Position numbers and translations under genes: made by a program | Shown: piece by piece, positions 1 to 6,847 of the stretch | Layout: the number at the start of each line of letters is the position of its first letter | Position numbering within the stretch: the stretch's first letter is position 1 | Notes under the pieces: generated by a model | What the model was told of the DNA's origin: nothing | The model's database searches: none | The model's input: only the letters and a program-made list of their open reading frames with translations | DNA from: Chloroflexota bacterium | GTDB taxonomy: Bacteria > Chloroflexota > Dehalococcoidia > Dehalococcoidales > UBA2162 | DNA: 8,154 bases | Reading direction: 5' to 3' | Assembly (NCBI GenBank): GCA_016193545.1 | Contig: JACPSA010000102.1 | Location: 1 to 8,154 of the forward strand

Positions 1-19
1 GGAGGTGAAGAGAGTGTTG

Positions 20-210
20 ATTAACCTCTCATTCTTTTTCCCTCTCCCCTTCGTAAGGGGAGAGGGAAGTTGTTTTAAAATAGGCTTCCGCCCCTTTTGA
101 ATCCTCTGTCAAAGAATCTCATCGGGGTGTCCAAGAGGGGCGTTAGCCCCTCTTTCTTTATCTCCCCCTCTCCTTGCCAAGGGGAGGGGGACTAAGGGGG
201 TGAGGTTAAT
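20..210. repeat. MITE-like element with inverted ends and internal hairpins
   Basis: The 217 bases downstream of rubrerythrin hold no gene but are highly structured. The ends carry a 9-base perfect inverted repeat, ATTAACCTC at 20–28 and GAGGTTAAT at 202–210. It continues inward imperfectly to about 35 bases; both ends run into CCCTCCCCTT-like blocks. Three stem-loops lie inside: 38–51 with 55–68 (14 bp, loop CGT), 133–141 with 146–154 (9 bp, loop GTTA), and 163–175 with 179–191 (13 bp with one G·T, loop GCC). None is followed by a clean T-run on either strand. They are therefore better called repeat palindromes than classical terminators, although they could still stop or stabilise the 3' end of the rubrerythrin transcript. 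A related arrangement lies at about 7896–8035. No target-site duplication is obvious. The structure is seen directly; mobility is inference. Confidence 0.6.
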
Positions 211-217
211 AAACCCC

Positions 218-721
218 CTATTCAATCTTCTTGAATAGCCTGCCGGCGGTGTCGCAGATGGGGCACTTATCGGGGGCTGACCCGGCGACGGTATTGCCGC
301 AGACCGGGCAGACGAAGTAAGGCTGGTTCTTGAGCTGCTGTCCCGCCTTAAGGGTTTTGAGCACGGCTTCATACAGGCTGTGGTGGATTTGCTCTACCTC
401 ATTGGCGTATTCGAAGCTACGTTGAGCCTTTTTGTCCCCTTCCTGTTCCGCCTTGTCAATAAAAACAGGGTACATCCTGGTGAACTCATAGTGTTCCCCC
501 ATGATACCCGCCAACAGGTTATCCTGGGTGGAACCGACTCCATCCATAACGTTAAAGTGGTTGCGGGCATGGACCGTCTCCGCCTCGGCTACGGCCCGGA
601 ACAGCCGGGCTATCTGGGGATGGCCTTCTTTATCGGCCTTGTCAGCAAAGAACAGGTAGCGGCGGTTAGCCTGACTTTCTCCGGCAAATGCTTCCTTCAG
701 GTTTTTCTCTGTGTCACTCAT
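218..721 (-). CDS. rbr: Rubrerythrin (diiron peroxidase with C-terminal rubredoxin domain)
   Basis: This is a 167-residue cytoplasmic non-haem iron protein that reduces hydrogen peroxide in anaerobes, using electrons passed through its rubredoxin centre. Residues 1–125 form the four-helix ferritin-like domain. The diiron ligands are visible as E15 (AGESQANRRY), E48xxH51 (EAETVH), E76 and E79 (GEHYEFT), and E110xxH113 (EQIHH). Residues 135–167 form the rubredoxin-like domain, with C138xxC141 and C153xxC156 for the single iron. Domain order and length fit a classical short rubrerythrin. The ATG start is supported by AGGGAGGT (729–736) seven bases upstream. It follows ispE by 41 nt on the same strand and is probably the last gene of the run. 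A promoter of its own cannot be excluded. The gene points to an anaerobic or microaerophilic host exposed to oxidative stress. Confidence 0.96.
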   Translation of the reverse strand: MSDTEKNLKEAFAGESQANRRYLFFADKADKEGHPQIARLFRAVAEAETVHARNHFNVMDGVGSTQDNLLAGIMGEHYEFTRMYPVFIDKAEQEGDKKAQRSFEYANEVEQIHHSLYEAVLKTLKAGQQLKNQPYFVCPVCGNTVAGSAPDKCPICDTAGRLFKKIE

Positions 722-762
722 ATTTGATACCTCCCTTTTCTAATAGGCTTAAATCATATCGG

Positions 763-1632
763 TTATTCACTCGCTCTGTCAACAGCCGGTAAGGTCTTAG
801 TTAAATAGCATTCCACTTTTGCTTGTTGGAGGCGGGTGTATAGCTCCTCAGCTTGAGTTCTGTCGGCTAGCAGGGTGAACAAGGCTGGTCCGGAACCGGC
901 CAGGTGAATATCGGTGGCGCCGGCTTCGACCATATCCTCCCGGAGTGCTCCCAGCTCGGAGAAGTGAGTAAAGGCAACATTCTCAAAGGTATTGAACAGC
1001 AGGGAGGGGGTAATTTCCTTGCCTGTCTTCAGTATCTCGGCCAGTCTCTGACTAGCCTGCCCATCCGTGTAGTGGGCGTCCTTGAGACTATCATAGAGCT
1101 GTTTGGTCTTCCCCGGCAGTCTGGGGCTCGGTGGTATTGTCAAAACAATCCAATGCTGGGCTAAGGATGGCAGGGCAGTGACCATTTCACCCCTGCCTTC
1201 GACCAGGGCCGTGCCGCCGTAAAGAAAGAAAGCGACATCCGAACCTAACTGCTCGGCCAGCACCAGTAATTCCTCCGTTGATAGTCCCAGCCCCCAGAGC
1301 TGGTTAAGCCCGCGCAGGACCGCCGCGGCATCACTGCTATCCCCGCCCAGCCCTGACAGTAAGGGGACGACTTTTTTGATTCCTACGGATACCCCCCTGA
1401 AGCTGCCGGCAACCTGCCGTAGCAGAAAGGTCGCCTTAAATACCAGGCTTTTCATTGCAATCCAGCCTGGCGAATTGGACTTAAACTCAATCTGCTCGCT
1501 GGACTGGAAGGAGAGGCTATCAGCCAGGTCTATCGTTTGCATGATGCTGCGGACTTCATGGAAACCGTCATGGCGTTTCCCCAGGACCTCGAGAGTCAGG
1601 TTGAGCTTGGCCGGCGCCAGTAGAGTTAACAC
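763..1632 (-). CDS. ispE: 4-diphosphocytidyl-2-C-methyl-D-erythritol kinase
   Basis: IspE phosphorylates the 2-hydroxyl of CDP-methylerythritol with ATP in the MEP (non-mevalonate) isoprenoid pathway. It is a cytoplasmic GHMP-family kinase. The 289 residues show the expected pieces in order: substrate motif PAKLNL (7–12, K9), ATP glycine loop SGLGGDSSDAA (93–103), LGSDVAFFL with catalytic D132, and the C-terminal GHMP motif AGSGPALF near residue 245. The loop has Asp at position 98 where many IspE proteins have a third Gly; the surrounding residues are intact, so I expect activity. The start is GTG at 1632, placing M-L-T directly before the conserved LLAPAKLNL. It overlaps the end of rsmA by 7 nt (GTGTTAA), implying translational coupling. 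Only a weak Shine-Dalgarno is visible, and the start lies at the edge of a repeat-like sequence. Adjacency to rsmA is common in bacteria. Confidence 0.96.
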   Translation of the reverse strand: MLTLLAPAKLNLTLEVLGKRHDGFHEVRSIMQTIDLADSLSFQSSEQIEFKSNSPGWIAMKSLVFKATFLLRQVAGSFRGVSVGIKKVVPLLSGLGGDSSDAAAVLRGLNQLWGLGLSTEELLVLAEQLGSDVAFFLYGGTALVEGRGEMVTALPSLAQHWIVLTIPPSPRLPGKTKQLYDSLKDAHYTDGQASQRLAEILKTGKEITPSLLFNTFENVAFTHFSELGALREDMVEAGATDIHLAGSGPALFTLLADRTQAEELYTRLQQAKVECYLTKTLPAVDRASE

Positions 1633-2576
1633 GGCTCGCCACCGACCCGTTCGACTGAGCGCTCACGACGAAGCCTCGCCACAGGTGGCTCACCCACCTT
1701 AATGAATAACCGCCATAGCCGTGCCCATTCCTCAAGGGTCAGCGTCTCCGCCCGCCGCTGGGCGGTTATTTCGGCTCCGGCCAGTAAAGACAGCACCTCA
1801 CCCTTGGATATTCCCAGGCCATTAGCTAAAGAATTGGCTAGCTGCTTGCGGGCGGCGCTGAAACCAGCCCGCACCAGTCGGAAGAAGCTCTCCGTATCCG
1901 TTACCTCGATTAGTGGCCGGGGATGCAGCGTAACTTTCAGGATAGCCGAATCGACCTCGGGAGCGGGATAGAAACACCGCGCGGGCACATCGCCTATTAT
2001 CGTTGGTTGTCCGTAAAGCTGGACACTGACACTGAGCAGGCTCATCTGCCCCGGTTTAGCCGTAATCTGCTCGGCTACCTCCTTCTGCACCATGACCACC
2101 ATAGTTTGAGGCTTAAACGAAGCCTCCAGAAAATGGCGTAAGACGGGCGAGGTAATATAGTAGGGCAGATTGGCGACTACCTTGTAGCTACTACCTGCCT
2201 CAAGATGAAGTTGCTCCTGCAGTAAGGCTGCCGGGTCAATCTTAAGTATGTCCTCATTGATAATGGTAACGTTATTGAAGTCTGCGAGAGTCTGTTTTAG
2301 GATAGCTGCCAGCTTGTCGTCCAGCTCGATTGCCACTACCCGTCCGGCCTGCCGGGCAAGCTCTCCGGTCAGCACACCCAGACCGGGACCTACTTCCATG
2401 ACAATATCGGTCGGTTTAAGCTGAGCGGCGGTAACAATGAGACCGAGGCTTTCTTCATCGATAAGGAAATGCTGCGCCAGCCCCTTTCTGGCATGGAGGT
2501 CGAAGCGGCGCAGCAAACTTCTGGTCTGAGTCAGCAGCGATTCGGTTTTTAGAGAACGCCTTCCTGAGACCTTCAT
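1626..2576 (-). CDS. rsmA: 16S rRNA (adenine(1518)-N6/adenine(1519)-N6)-dimethyltransferase
   Basis: RsmA (KsgA) uses S-adenosylmethionine to dimethylate two adjacent adenosines near the 3' end of 16S rRNA late in small-subunit assembly. The 316-residue product carries the family signatures: QHFLID (35–40), SAM motif I EVGPGLG (61–67), acidic E84 ending the second strand, NEDIL (107–111), catalytic NLPYY (136–140) and QKEVAEQ after it. A C-terminal helical domain follows, with FSAARKQL. The ATG overlaps the acetyltransferase stop by 4 nt (ATGA), and a purine-rich GGGAAGGGGA lies just upstream. The last 24 or so residues (from about KVGEPPVARL to the Cys end) are Arg/Glu-rich and lie beyond the expected end of the fold. 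Their DNA (1629–1700) is palindrome-rich and repeat-like, so the tail is probably a late addition. The core assignment is secure. Confidence 0.96.
   Translation of the reverse strand: MKVSGRRSLKTESLLTQTRSLLRRFDLHARKGLAQHFLIDEESLGLIVTAAQLKPTDIVMEVGPGLGVLTGELARQAGRVVAIELDDKLAAILKQTLADFNNVTIINEDILKIDPAALLQEQLHLEAGSSYKVVANLPYYITSPVLRHFLEASFKPQTMVVMVQKEVAEQITAKPGQMSLLSVSVQLYGQPTIIGDVPARCFYPAPEVDSAILKVTLHPRPLIEVTDTESFFRLVRAGFSAARKQLANSLANGLGISKGEVLSLLAGAEITAQRRAETLTLEEWARLWRLFIKVGEPPVARLRRERSVERVGGEPC
1629..1700. repeat. Palindrome-rich repeat-like insert at the rsmA 3' end
   Basis: This stretch encodes the odd C-terminal tail of RsmA and supplies the GTG start of ispE. It contains a perfect 10-base palindrome TGAGCGCTCA (within GACTGAGCGCTCACGAC), flanked by TTCG and CGAA, which can pair. 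It also has two near-identical blocks, GGCTCGCCACC and GCCTCGCCAC, and a small stem GCCAC-AG-GTGGC. Its composition and internal symmetry differ from the neighbouring coding DNA. I have an impression that similar GTTCGACTGAGCGCTCACGACGA-like sequences recur as dispersed repeats in environmental bacterial genomes. That is recollection only and was not checked. The boundaries are approximate. Confidence 0.45.
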
Positions 2577-3178
2577 TCCCCTTCCCTCGTCACCACAACT
2601 TCATGTCTCGGAACAAATTTTCCACGGTTAGGCTCCCACTCGGTACGCAGCAGGGAGAAGAACCATCCGTCCATCCATTTACCATGCTTGTAAACATGGC
2701 ATCTCAGGGTTCCGTCCAGAGAAAAGTCATTCTTCTCAAGTGCCCGTCGACTGCCGATATTACCTGCGAAAACCGTGGCGGAAACTCTGGCAGTGTCAAG
2801 ATACTTGAACGAAAAATGACAGACAAGCCTGACAGCATCGGTCATATAGCCCCTGTTCCAGAACGGTTCACCCAGCCAGTAGCCGATGTCTGCTTGAAGA
2901 GGATGACTTGGAAAACGAATATCTATACAACCGATGAGCCCATGCTGTTCTGAATGCTCAATAGCGAAATGGTATTTCTCGCCGCTCTTCGTCTCTTCTT
3001 CCCACTGACGATAGGTATTTAGTAGCTCTTCTTTACTGGTCGGCCCATCCCACGCCAGATTAGATACTACTGCCCCGTTTTTTACTAGGCGATATGCCAC
3101 GCTCGCATCAGTCGCTTGCGTCGGACGGAGATGAACCTTATCACCGACAATATCAACATAACTGAAACCTACGGACAT
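2573..3178 (-). CDS. GNAT family N-acetyltransferase, RimJ/RimL type
   Basis: The 201-residue protein matches the acetyl-CoA-dependent GNAT fold of the RimJ/RimL subgroup, which acetylates N-terminal or other amines. The opening GDKVHLRPTQATDA (12–25) is the usual first strand and helix. Motif A is IGYWLGEPFWNRGYMTDA (98–115), with the acetyl-CoA pyrophosphate loop degenerate as NRGYMT (108–113). Motif B appears as N140-I-G-S-R-R-A-L-E-K-N-D-F, including the conserved Asn and Glu. The last 25 residues or so form a basic/acidic tail outside the fold. The substrate cannot be told from sequence; a ribosomal protein or small molecule are both possible. It begins 17 nt after the patatin gene, with a modest AGGA about 10 nt before the ATG. 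It overlaps rsmA by 4 nt, so it is co-transcribed with both. Family call is strong; function is open. Confidence 0.9.
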   Translation of the reverse strand: MSVGFSYVDIVGDKVHLRPTQATDASVAYRLVKNGAVVSNLAWDGPTSKEELLNTYRQWEEETKSGEKYHFAIEHSEQHGLIGCIDIRFPSHPLQADIGYWLGEPFWNRGYMTDAVRLVCHFSFKYLDTARVSATVFAGNIGSRRALEKNDFSLDGTLRCHVYKHGKWMDGWFFSLLRTEWEPNRGKFVPRHEVVVTREGE

Positions 3179-3195
3179 ATTCCCATCATCCTATG

Positions 3196-4011
3196 TCAAA
3201 TAGCTTTAGCCTGGATACAGCTTTTTATTTCCGGAATAGCGTCCTGGGCTGCCTGTCCACCCAGCCGAATACACTCCTCAGCCCGTTTGAATTCAGTAAA
3301 GGCGATATGTTCTACCCTGGGTTCGATGATGATATTGGCGCCGGTCAGACTTGACTGAGCCACGCGGTAGTTGGCGATATAGATTGTTTGCATCATAACG
3401 CTGAGGATATTAGGCTCTCTGACCTCGCCCAAGTTTCTTCTATGGGGTACACTCACGGCAATAATGACATCCGCCCCCATTTCCTTGAGGACGCTTACCG
3501 GCACCGGGTTGACTAGGCCGCCATCGACCAGATACCGGCCCTGGTATTTGGCTACCGCCATCAGCAGTGGAATGGTCGAACTGGCCCAGACGGCTTCCCA
3601 GACCGGGCCGTGATTAATCACCACCTCTTCCCCGTTATCAATATCGGTGGCGACACAGGCGAGGGGTATTTTAAGCTCCTCAAATGTAATGTGGCCGATA
3701 GTTGACCTCAAGGTGCTCTGAAGTCTCCGTCCCCGAATCAAACCGGTCCTGGGTAAGGCTGGGTCAATTAGAAAAGCGAACCTCTTTGGAATCAGGTCCA
3801 GCGCCAGTTTTTTGGTCTGGGCGGCATCGTTTCCCCGGGCGTAGATGGTGCCAATCAATGCCCCGATACTGGTGCCGGCAATCATGTCGATGGGGATGCC
3901 CTCTCTTTCCAGGACTTGCAGTACCCCGATGTGGGCCAGGCCCCGTGCTGCGCCCCCGCCCAGAGCCAGCCCGACTTTTTTAATTGGTGGTTTGCTTTGC
4001 CTCACTTCCAC
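3196..4011 (-). CDS. Patatin-like phospholipase (RssA/NTE-type)
   Basis: This 271-residue protein is a bacterial patatin-family serine hydrolase, a class that removes acyl chains from phospholipids or lysophospholipids with a Ser–Asp dyad. The oxyanion loop is GGGAARG (18–24), the nucleophile elbow GTSIG (46–50, S48), and the catalytic Asp lies in DGG (163–165), followed by NPVPV. No signal peptide or clear membrane span is present, so it is probably cytoplasmic or peripheral. All catalytic residues are intact. The first possible start is GTG at 4011, overlapping the ATPase gene by 10 nt. An alternative GTG at 4005–4003 gives a 4-nt GTGA overlap and a protein two residues shorter. GAGGAA just upstream could serve either. 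Tight coupling to a HerA-type ATPase raises the question of a shared function. Natural substrate unknown. Confidence 0.93.
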   Translation of the reverse strand: MEVRQSKPPIKKVGLALGGGAARGLAHIGVLQVLEREGIPIDMIAGTSIGALIGTIYARGNDAAQTKKLALDLIPKRFAFLIDPALPRTGLIRGRRLQSTLRSTIGHITFEELKIPLACVATDIDNGEEVVINHGPVWEAVWASSTIPLLMAVAKYQGRYLVDGGLVNPVPVSVLKEMGADVIIAVSVPHRRNLGEVREPNILSVMMQTIYIANYRVAQSSLTGANIIIEPRVEHIAFTEFKRAEECIRLGGQAAQDAIPEIKSCIQAKAI

Positions 4012-5624
4012 AGTTCCTCGATGTCCTTTTGGGTTTGTTTTTTAGTGTCCGTCTGTCCCGGGGACAGGAAATCTTTATAAGACTCGGGGGAGCCGTATTC
4101 CCGTGTCCTGACCACTACCGGCATCGGCACGGCATGACCGAAGATGAGCGCCTGCTGCCTTGATTCCAGCCGGGCTAAGACCGATTTAAGCTCGTTCTTA
4201 CCGGGTACCCCGGACAGGACGCTGTCGATATCACGCTCATTGTCCAGTAAGCAGGTTATCTTGGTGCCCAGTTGGGACATAACCTCATCGTCGATGCCAC
4301 TGGGGCGCTGGTCGATGACCAGCAATGTAACATTATACTTGCGCATCTCGCGGGCGATGGTGCCGAAGATGGTCTGGCTGGATACCCCCGGGTTGAGGAA
4401 ACGGTGGGCTTCTTCGATGGTGATGACCAGAGGGTGGGGTGGCGCGGTATCTTCAGCCATGGCCTTTTCCATCCTCTCCCGGTATTGAGCATAGATGCGG
4501 CGGGTGAGTAAGTTGGCAACCAGCACGTAGGCCGTAATATCCGTGTATCTGCCGAACTCCAGGACCACATTTATCCCCCGGTCGAGGTATTCCAGGATGC
4601 GTTTTACGGTGTTATCTGGGGAGTGGGGCATGAGGAAGGGAAGCCGTTCGATAGTGTGCAGCCCTCTCAGTAAGTTCTGGAAGGTGCTTTCGTGGATGCT
4701 TAAGCCTTTGAGCATCTCCTCGGTTTCCTCGGATTCCGGTAAGCCGAGAGTGCTCTGCAGCCAGTTGCGGCCGAATTTTCTCGATAGCTGGTAGATGGCT
4801 TCGACTGCCGGCTCGGTGAGATTCAATGTCTGGCGTAATAATGTCATGTCTTCCGGCTCTATCTCGTCATAGCCTATCCTGACGACGAAATCGGTGCTGA
4901 CCCGTCTCCGTTTCGCGTTGGCTTCGTCGAGGGTAAAGACGGCTACCTGCTCCGGGAAAAGCTGTTTCAGAGCCTTGACGGTCCGTCCTCCCTCACTGGT
5001 CCCGGACCAGCCGTACTCGCTGTGCATATCGAAGATGAGGTTGGCGGCAGCGCCTTTCTGGAGCATTCCGATAAGCAGTATGCGGGTGAGAAAAGTTTTG
5101 CCCGTGCCGCTCTTGCCGAAGATACCGTTGGAGCGCTTGACCAGTTCCGGCAGGTCGAGGCAAATCCGGGTCTCCATGTCCAGCGGTGTGCCGATATAGA
5201 ATTTCCGGGCATCCTCGCCGCCGAATACCAGCTCGACATCCTGCTGTGATGCCTGGTTCACTGCCGAGAAATGACCGGGAACGGTCTTCACCGGCTGGGG
5301 TCCCTCGATGGTGTCGGTAGCACCCCCGCCGATGGTCAGCATCGGCAGGATATGTAATGTCCCGTAGGTGCTGGTGCCGGCCAGTACCTCAGCCGTAAAC
5401 GGGTCGGTAACATCCGGTGGTGTCAGGGTGAGCTTCGGGTCGATTACCCCCAGGCTGATATCGGTTATCATGCCGAAGAAGCGTCGTTTCTCTCCTTCGA
5501 TGGTGACATAGCGTCCCACGGCCATATCCTCAACCGAAGCCGAACTGTCCAGCCTGACTTCTATACCCTTGGTCAGTGAGCCGTCGGTGACGATACCCAA
5601 TCTCTGGCTACTTTGCTGAGTCAT
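4002..5624 (-). CDS. HerA-like P-loop ATPase with N-terminal HAS barrel (DUF87 family)
   Basis: The 540-residue protein belongs to the HerA/FtsK superfamily of hexameric DNA-pumping ATPases. Residues 1 to about 115 are a HAS-type beta barrel (RLGIVTDG..GIEVRL..VGRYVTIEG). The RecA-like core follows: Walker A GKSGTGKT (170–177), Walker B LVITIEEAH (399–407, with E404/E405), a sensor-like VIDQRPSGID (436–445), SQLGTKI (450–456) and Arg residues R375/R376 and R425/R428 as possible arginine fingers. Archaeal HerA works with the NurA nuclease in end resection; no NurA-like nuclease is present here. The ATG start overlaps the small HAS-barrel gene by 4 nt (ATGA), and GGGGAGG lies eight bases upstream. 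The last 20 residues are polar and Lys/Gln-rich. DNA translocation is the family expectation; its role in this organism is unknown. Confidence 0.93.
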   Translation of the reverse strand: MTQQSSQRLGIVTDGSLTKGIEVRLDSSASVEDMAVGRYVTIEGEKRRFFGMITDISLGVIDPKLTLTPPDVTDPFTAEVLAGTSTYGTLHILPMLTIGGGATDTIEGPQPVKTVPGHFSAVNQASQQDVELVFGGEDARKFYIGTPLDMETRICLDLPELVKRSNGIFGKSGTGKTFLTRILLIGMLQKGAAANLIFDMHSEYGWSGTSEGGRTVKALKQLFPEQVAVFTLDEANAKRRRVSTDFVVRIGYDEIEPEDMTLLRQTLNLTEPAVEAIYQLSRKFGRNWLQSTLGLPESEETEEMLKGLSIHESTFQNLLRGLHTIERLPFLMPHSPDNTVKRILEYLDRGINVVLEFGRYTDITAYVLVANLLTRRIYAQYRERMEKAMAEDTAPPHPLVITIEEAHRFLNPGVSSQTIFGTIAREMRKYNVTLLVIDQRPSGIDDEVMSQLGTKITCLLDNERDIDSVLSGVPGKNELKSVLARLESRQQALIFGHAVPMPVVVRTREYGSPESYKDFLSPGQTDTKKQTQKDIEELWK

Positions 5625-6223
5625 GGTTTAATCCTCCCCAGAATAGCCTTGAGGCGGTTAAGCTCACCGCCGAGTAATATGGCTAGCTCCTTACCGGCCG
5701 TCACCATAAATCTGGAACGGTCGTCATAGACCTGGCTCATCTGCCGCAGCGTGGCGGCCACCAGTTCCTCTGCGGAAACCGGCAGGTGAGCATTGAGCAA
5801 TATATTGAGAAAGCTGAAAGATTGCCCGAACTCCACCACCTCGTCATCGGAACAAAGGTAGACAAAGCCGTGGATGCGGGGGGGCTTGGGTGGCAGGTAG
5901 CGGTATAATTTTCCGTTCTGCCGGTGTCCCACCATCAGGGCGCTGAACTCGGTGCGTAGCAGCTTGAGCAGCTGCGGGCTGGAGCGGTAAATCTCCTCCT
6001 CACTGGTCTCGTCTTTACCACGGGCGATGGGGCGCCGCCCTGGTTCCAGACTGGAAGTGACGGCATTATAGACGATGCCATACATCTCTAGCGGTTCTTC
6101 CAACGGAAGGATGGTCTTCACCAGGCTACCCAGAGGCGGCGACTGGTAAAGCTCGTAGCACTGCGCCACGAATTCAGTGGTGCTGGCTTCAATAACCTCG
6201 CCCACTCTGCCTAATTCAGCCAT
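5621..6223 (-). CDS. Small HAS-barrel domain protein, partner of the HerA-like ATPase
   Basis: The 200-residue protein begins with a pattern typical of HAS barrels of ATP synthases and HerA ATPases: GRVGEVIEASTTEFV (5–19), then PPLGSLV (29–35), YGIVYNAVTSS (48–58) and EPGRRP (60–65). The middle (about 80–130) holds SPQLLKLLRTEF and LPPKPPRIHGFVY. The C-terminal third is helical (SAEELVAATLRQM, GGELNRLKAILGRI). It has no nuclease motif that I can recognise and does not look like NurA. It sits directly before the ATPase with a 4-nt overlap, so the two products are likely made in fixed proportion and form a complex (inference). The start is less certain: the ATG at 6223 has only AGG 15–17 nt upstream and an AT-rich TTAAATAATTAA close by, so the message could be leaderless or start elsewhere. 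It appears to be the first gene of the seven-gene run. Confidence 0.82.
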   Translation of the reverse strand: MAELGRVGEVIEASTTEFVAQCYELYQSPPLGSLVKTILPLEEPLEMYGIVYNAVTSSLEPGRRPIARGKDETSEEEIYRSSPQLLKLLRTEFSALMVGHRQNGKLYRYLPPKPPRIHGFVYLCSDDEVVEFGQSFSFLNILLNAHLPVSAEELVAATLRQMSQVYDDRSRFMVTAGKELAILLGGELNRLKAILGRIKP

Positions 6224-6247
6224 GCTTAATTATTTAACCTCGCCTTT

Positions 6248-6326
6248 CTGGCTTTGGTTAGTAACCCTATCCCTCGAAGAGTCTTTGGCCTGTATCCCCT
6301 TCCCCTTGATGCCCCTTTTTCTTCTT
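6248..6326 (-). repeat. Direct repeat copy A, downstream of hicA
   Basis: This block aligns with 6868–6959 in the same orientation. Shared segments on the plus strand are CTGGCTT, TAACCCTATCCC, GCCTGTATCC, CTT.TCCTTGAT.CCCT-like sequence and TTTCTTCTT. Copy A lacks the CCGCCTG / CGGCGGGCAG arms found in copy B, but keeps a related middle (CGAAGAGTCTTTG against TCAAAGTCTTGTA). It starts 12 nt beyond the hicA stop and runs to within 25 nt of the HAS-barrel gene. Together with copy B it brackets hicBA. The 114-nt spacer 6224–6337 contains nothing else I can name apart from the AT-rich stretch before the HAS-barrel gene. Confidence 0.6.
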
Positions 6327-6337
6327 TCTACGACTCC

Positions 6338-6562
6338 TTAGAGTTTCAGAAATTCATCTGTGCTGACCCTGGCTTGATGCAGGATAGCCCGCAGTGTCCC
6401 CTCTGGAAGGTCACCTGGATGGTGAGGTACGGTAGTGCGAGCACGAGTCTCAGGGTTCCACCATATTTCATGGCTCCCCTTTGCCTGGCGGTCGAAGACG
6501 AAACCGTCTCGCCTTAACTTCCGAATCACCTCGTCGGCGCTGAAGCCAGCCAGCCTGCCCAT
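6338..6562 (-). CDS. hicA: HicA-type toxin (mRNA interferase)
   Basis: HicA toxins are small double-stranded-RNA-binding-fold ribonucleases that cleave mRNA and arrest growth unless bound by HicB. The 74-residue product has the usual length and layout: a helix with SADEVIRKLRRDGF (8–21), then the catalytic segment with H31 (QAKGSHEIW), a strand TTVPHHPG, and the closing helix LPEGTLRAILHQA followed by TDEFLKL. All key residues are present, so the toxin looks intact. Its ATG shares one base with the hicB stop (TGATG), so translation is coupled to the antitoxin. The order hicB then hicA is the reverse of the classic arrangement but common. The pair lies between two imperfect direct repeats, which suggests it can be gained or lost as a cassette (inference). 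Confidence 0.93.
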   Translation of the reverse strand: MGRLAGFSADEVIRKLRRDGFVFDRQAKGSHEIWWNPETRARTTVPHHPGDLPEGTLRAILHQARVSTDEFLKL

Positions 6563-6807
6563 CAGGATATACTCACCGGGATACGGACATCACCGCTGGC
6601 TGGTGTGGCTGCCTGTAATGCCGGTGGTAGCTCATCACCGTGCTCGTAATAAGACTGGATAAGCTTGCGGGCGACATCCTGAGCAATCTCTAATGCCTCA
6701 GCCGCCGTCCGCCCTTGAGCCACCAGACCGGGTAACTCGTTGCTGGTGGCTAGAAAACCACCTTCAGGCAAGGCTTCTATATGAATCGCTAAAAGTATCT
6801 CTTTCAT
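6562..6807 (-). CDS. hicB: HicB-type antitoxin
   Basis: HicB binds and blocks HicA, and in many systems represses its own operon. The 81 residues cover the partial RNase H-like HicB domain: strand MKEILLAIHIEALPEGGF (1–18), the signature ATSNELPGLVAQGRTAAEAL (20–39), a helix EIAQDVARKLIQSYYEHG, and a C-terminal strand ending RIPVSIS. There is no room for a separate helix-turn-helix or ribbon-helix-helix domain, so direct DNA binding by HicB alone is doubtful. The ATG is well supported by GGAGGT (6813–6818), five nt upstream. A candidate extended −10 promoter lies at 6848–6877. With its own promoter and site, the TA pair is probably transcribed independently of the genes on either side. Confidence 0.9.
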   Translation of the reverse strand: MKEILLAIHIEALPEGGFLATSNELPGLVAQGRTAAEALEIAQDVARKLIQSYYEHGDELPPALQAATPASGDVRIPVSIS

Positions 6808-6847
6808 GCTCCACCTCCACTAGCTCCGTAAGCATCACTACTGAAGA

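Noticed and set aside
1..10. GGAGGTGAAG at the window start as a ribosome binding site for a plus-strand gene
   Set aside because: No open frame of useful length with a suitable start follows; the region is hairpin repeat.
38..68. Classical rho-independent terminator
   Set aside because: The 14-bp stem is strong, but no T-run follows on the minus strand and only a weak one on the plus strand; it fits a repeat palindrome better.
380..727. Plus-strand open frame of 115 codons opposite rubrerythrin
   Set aside because: It is antisense to a strongly supported gene, has no ribosome binding site and no family features.
4144..4570. Open frames on both strands inside the HerA-like ATPase gene
   Set aside because: They lie in alternative frames of a conserved ATPase domain; their residues (many Ser, Arg, Pro, Trp) are typical of shadow frames in G/C-rich coding DNA.
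5621..6223. NurA nuclease as the HerA partner
   Set aside because: The protein is short and has no acidic nuclease motifs; its start matches a HAS-barrel pattern instead.
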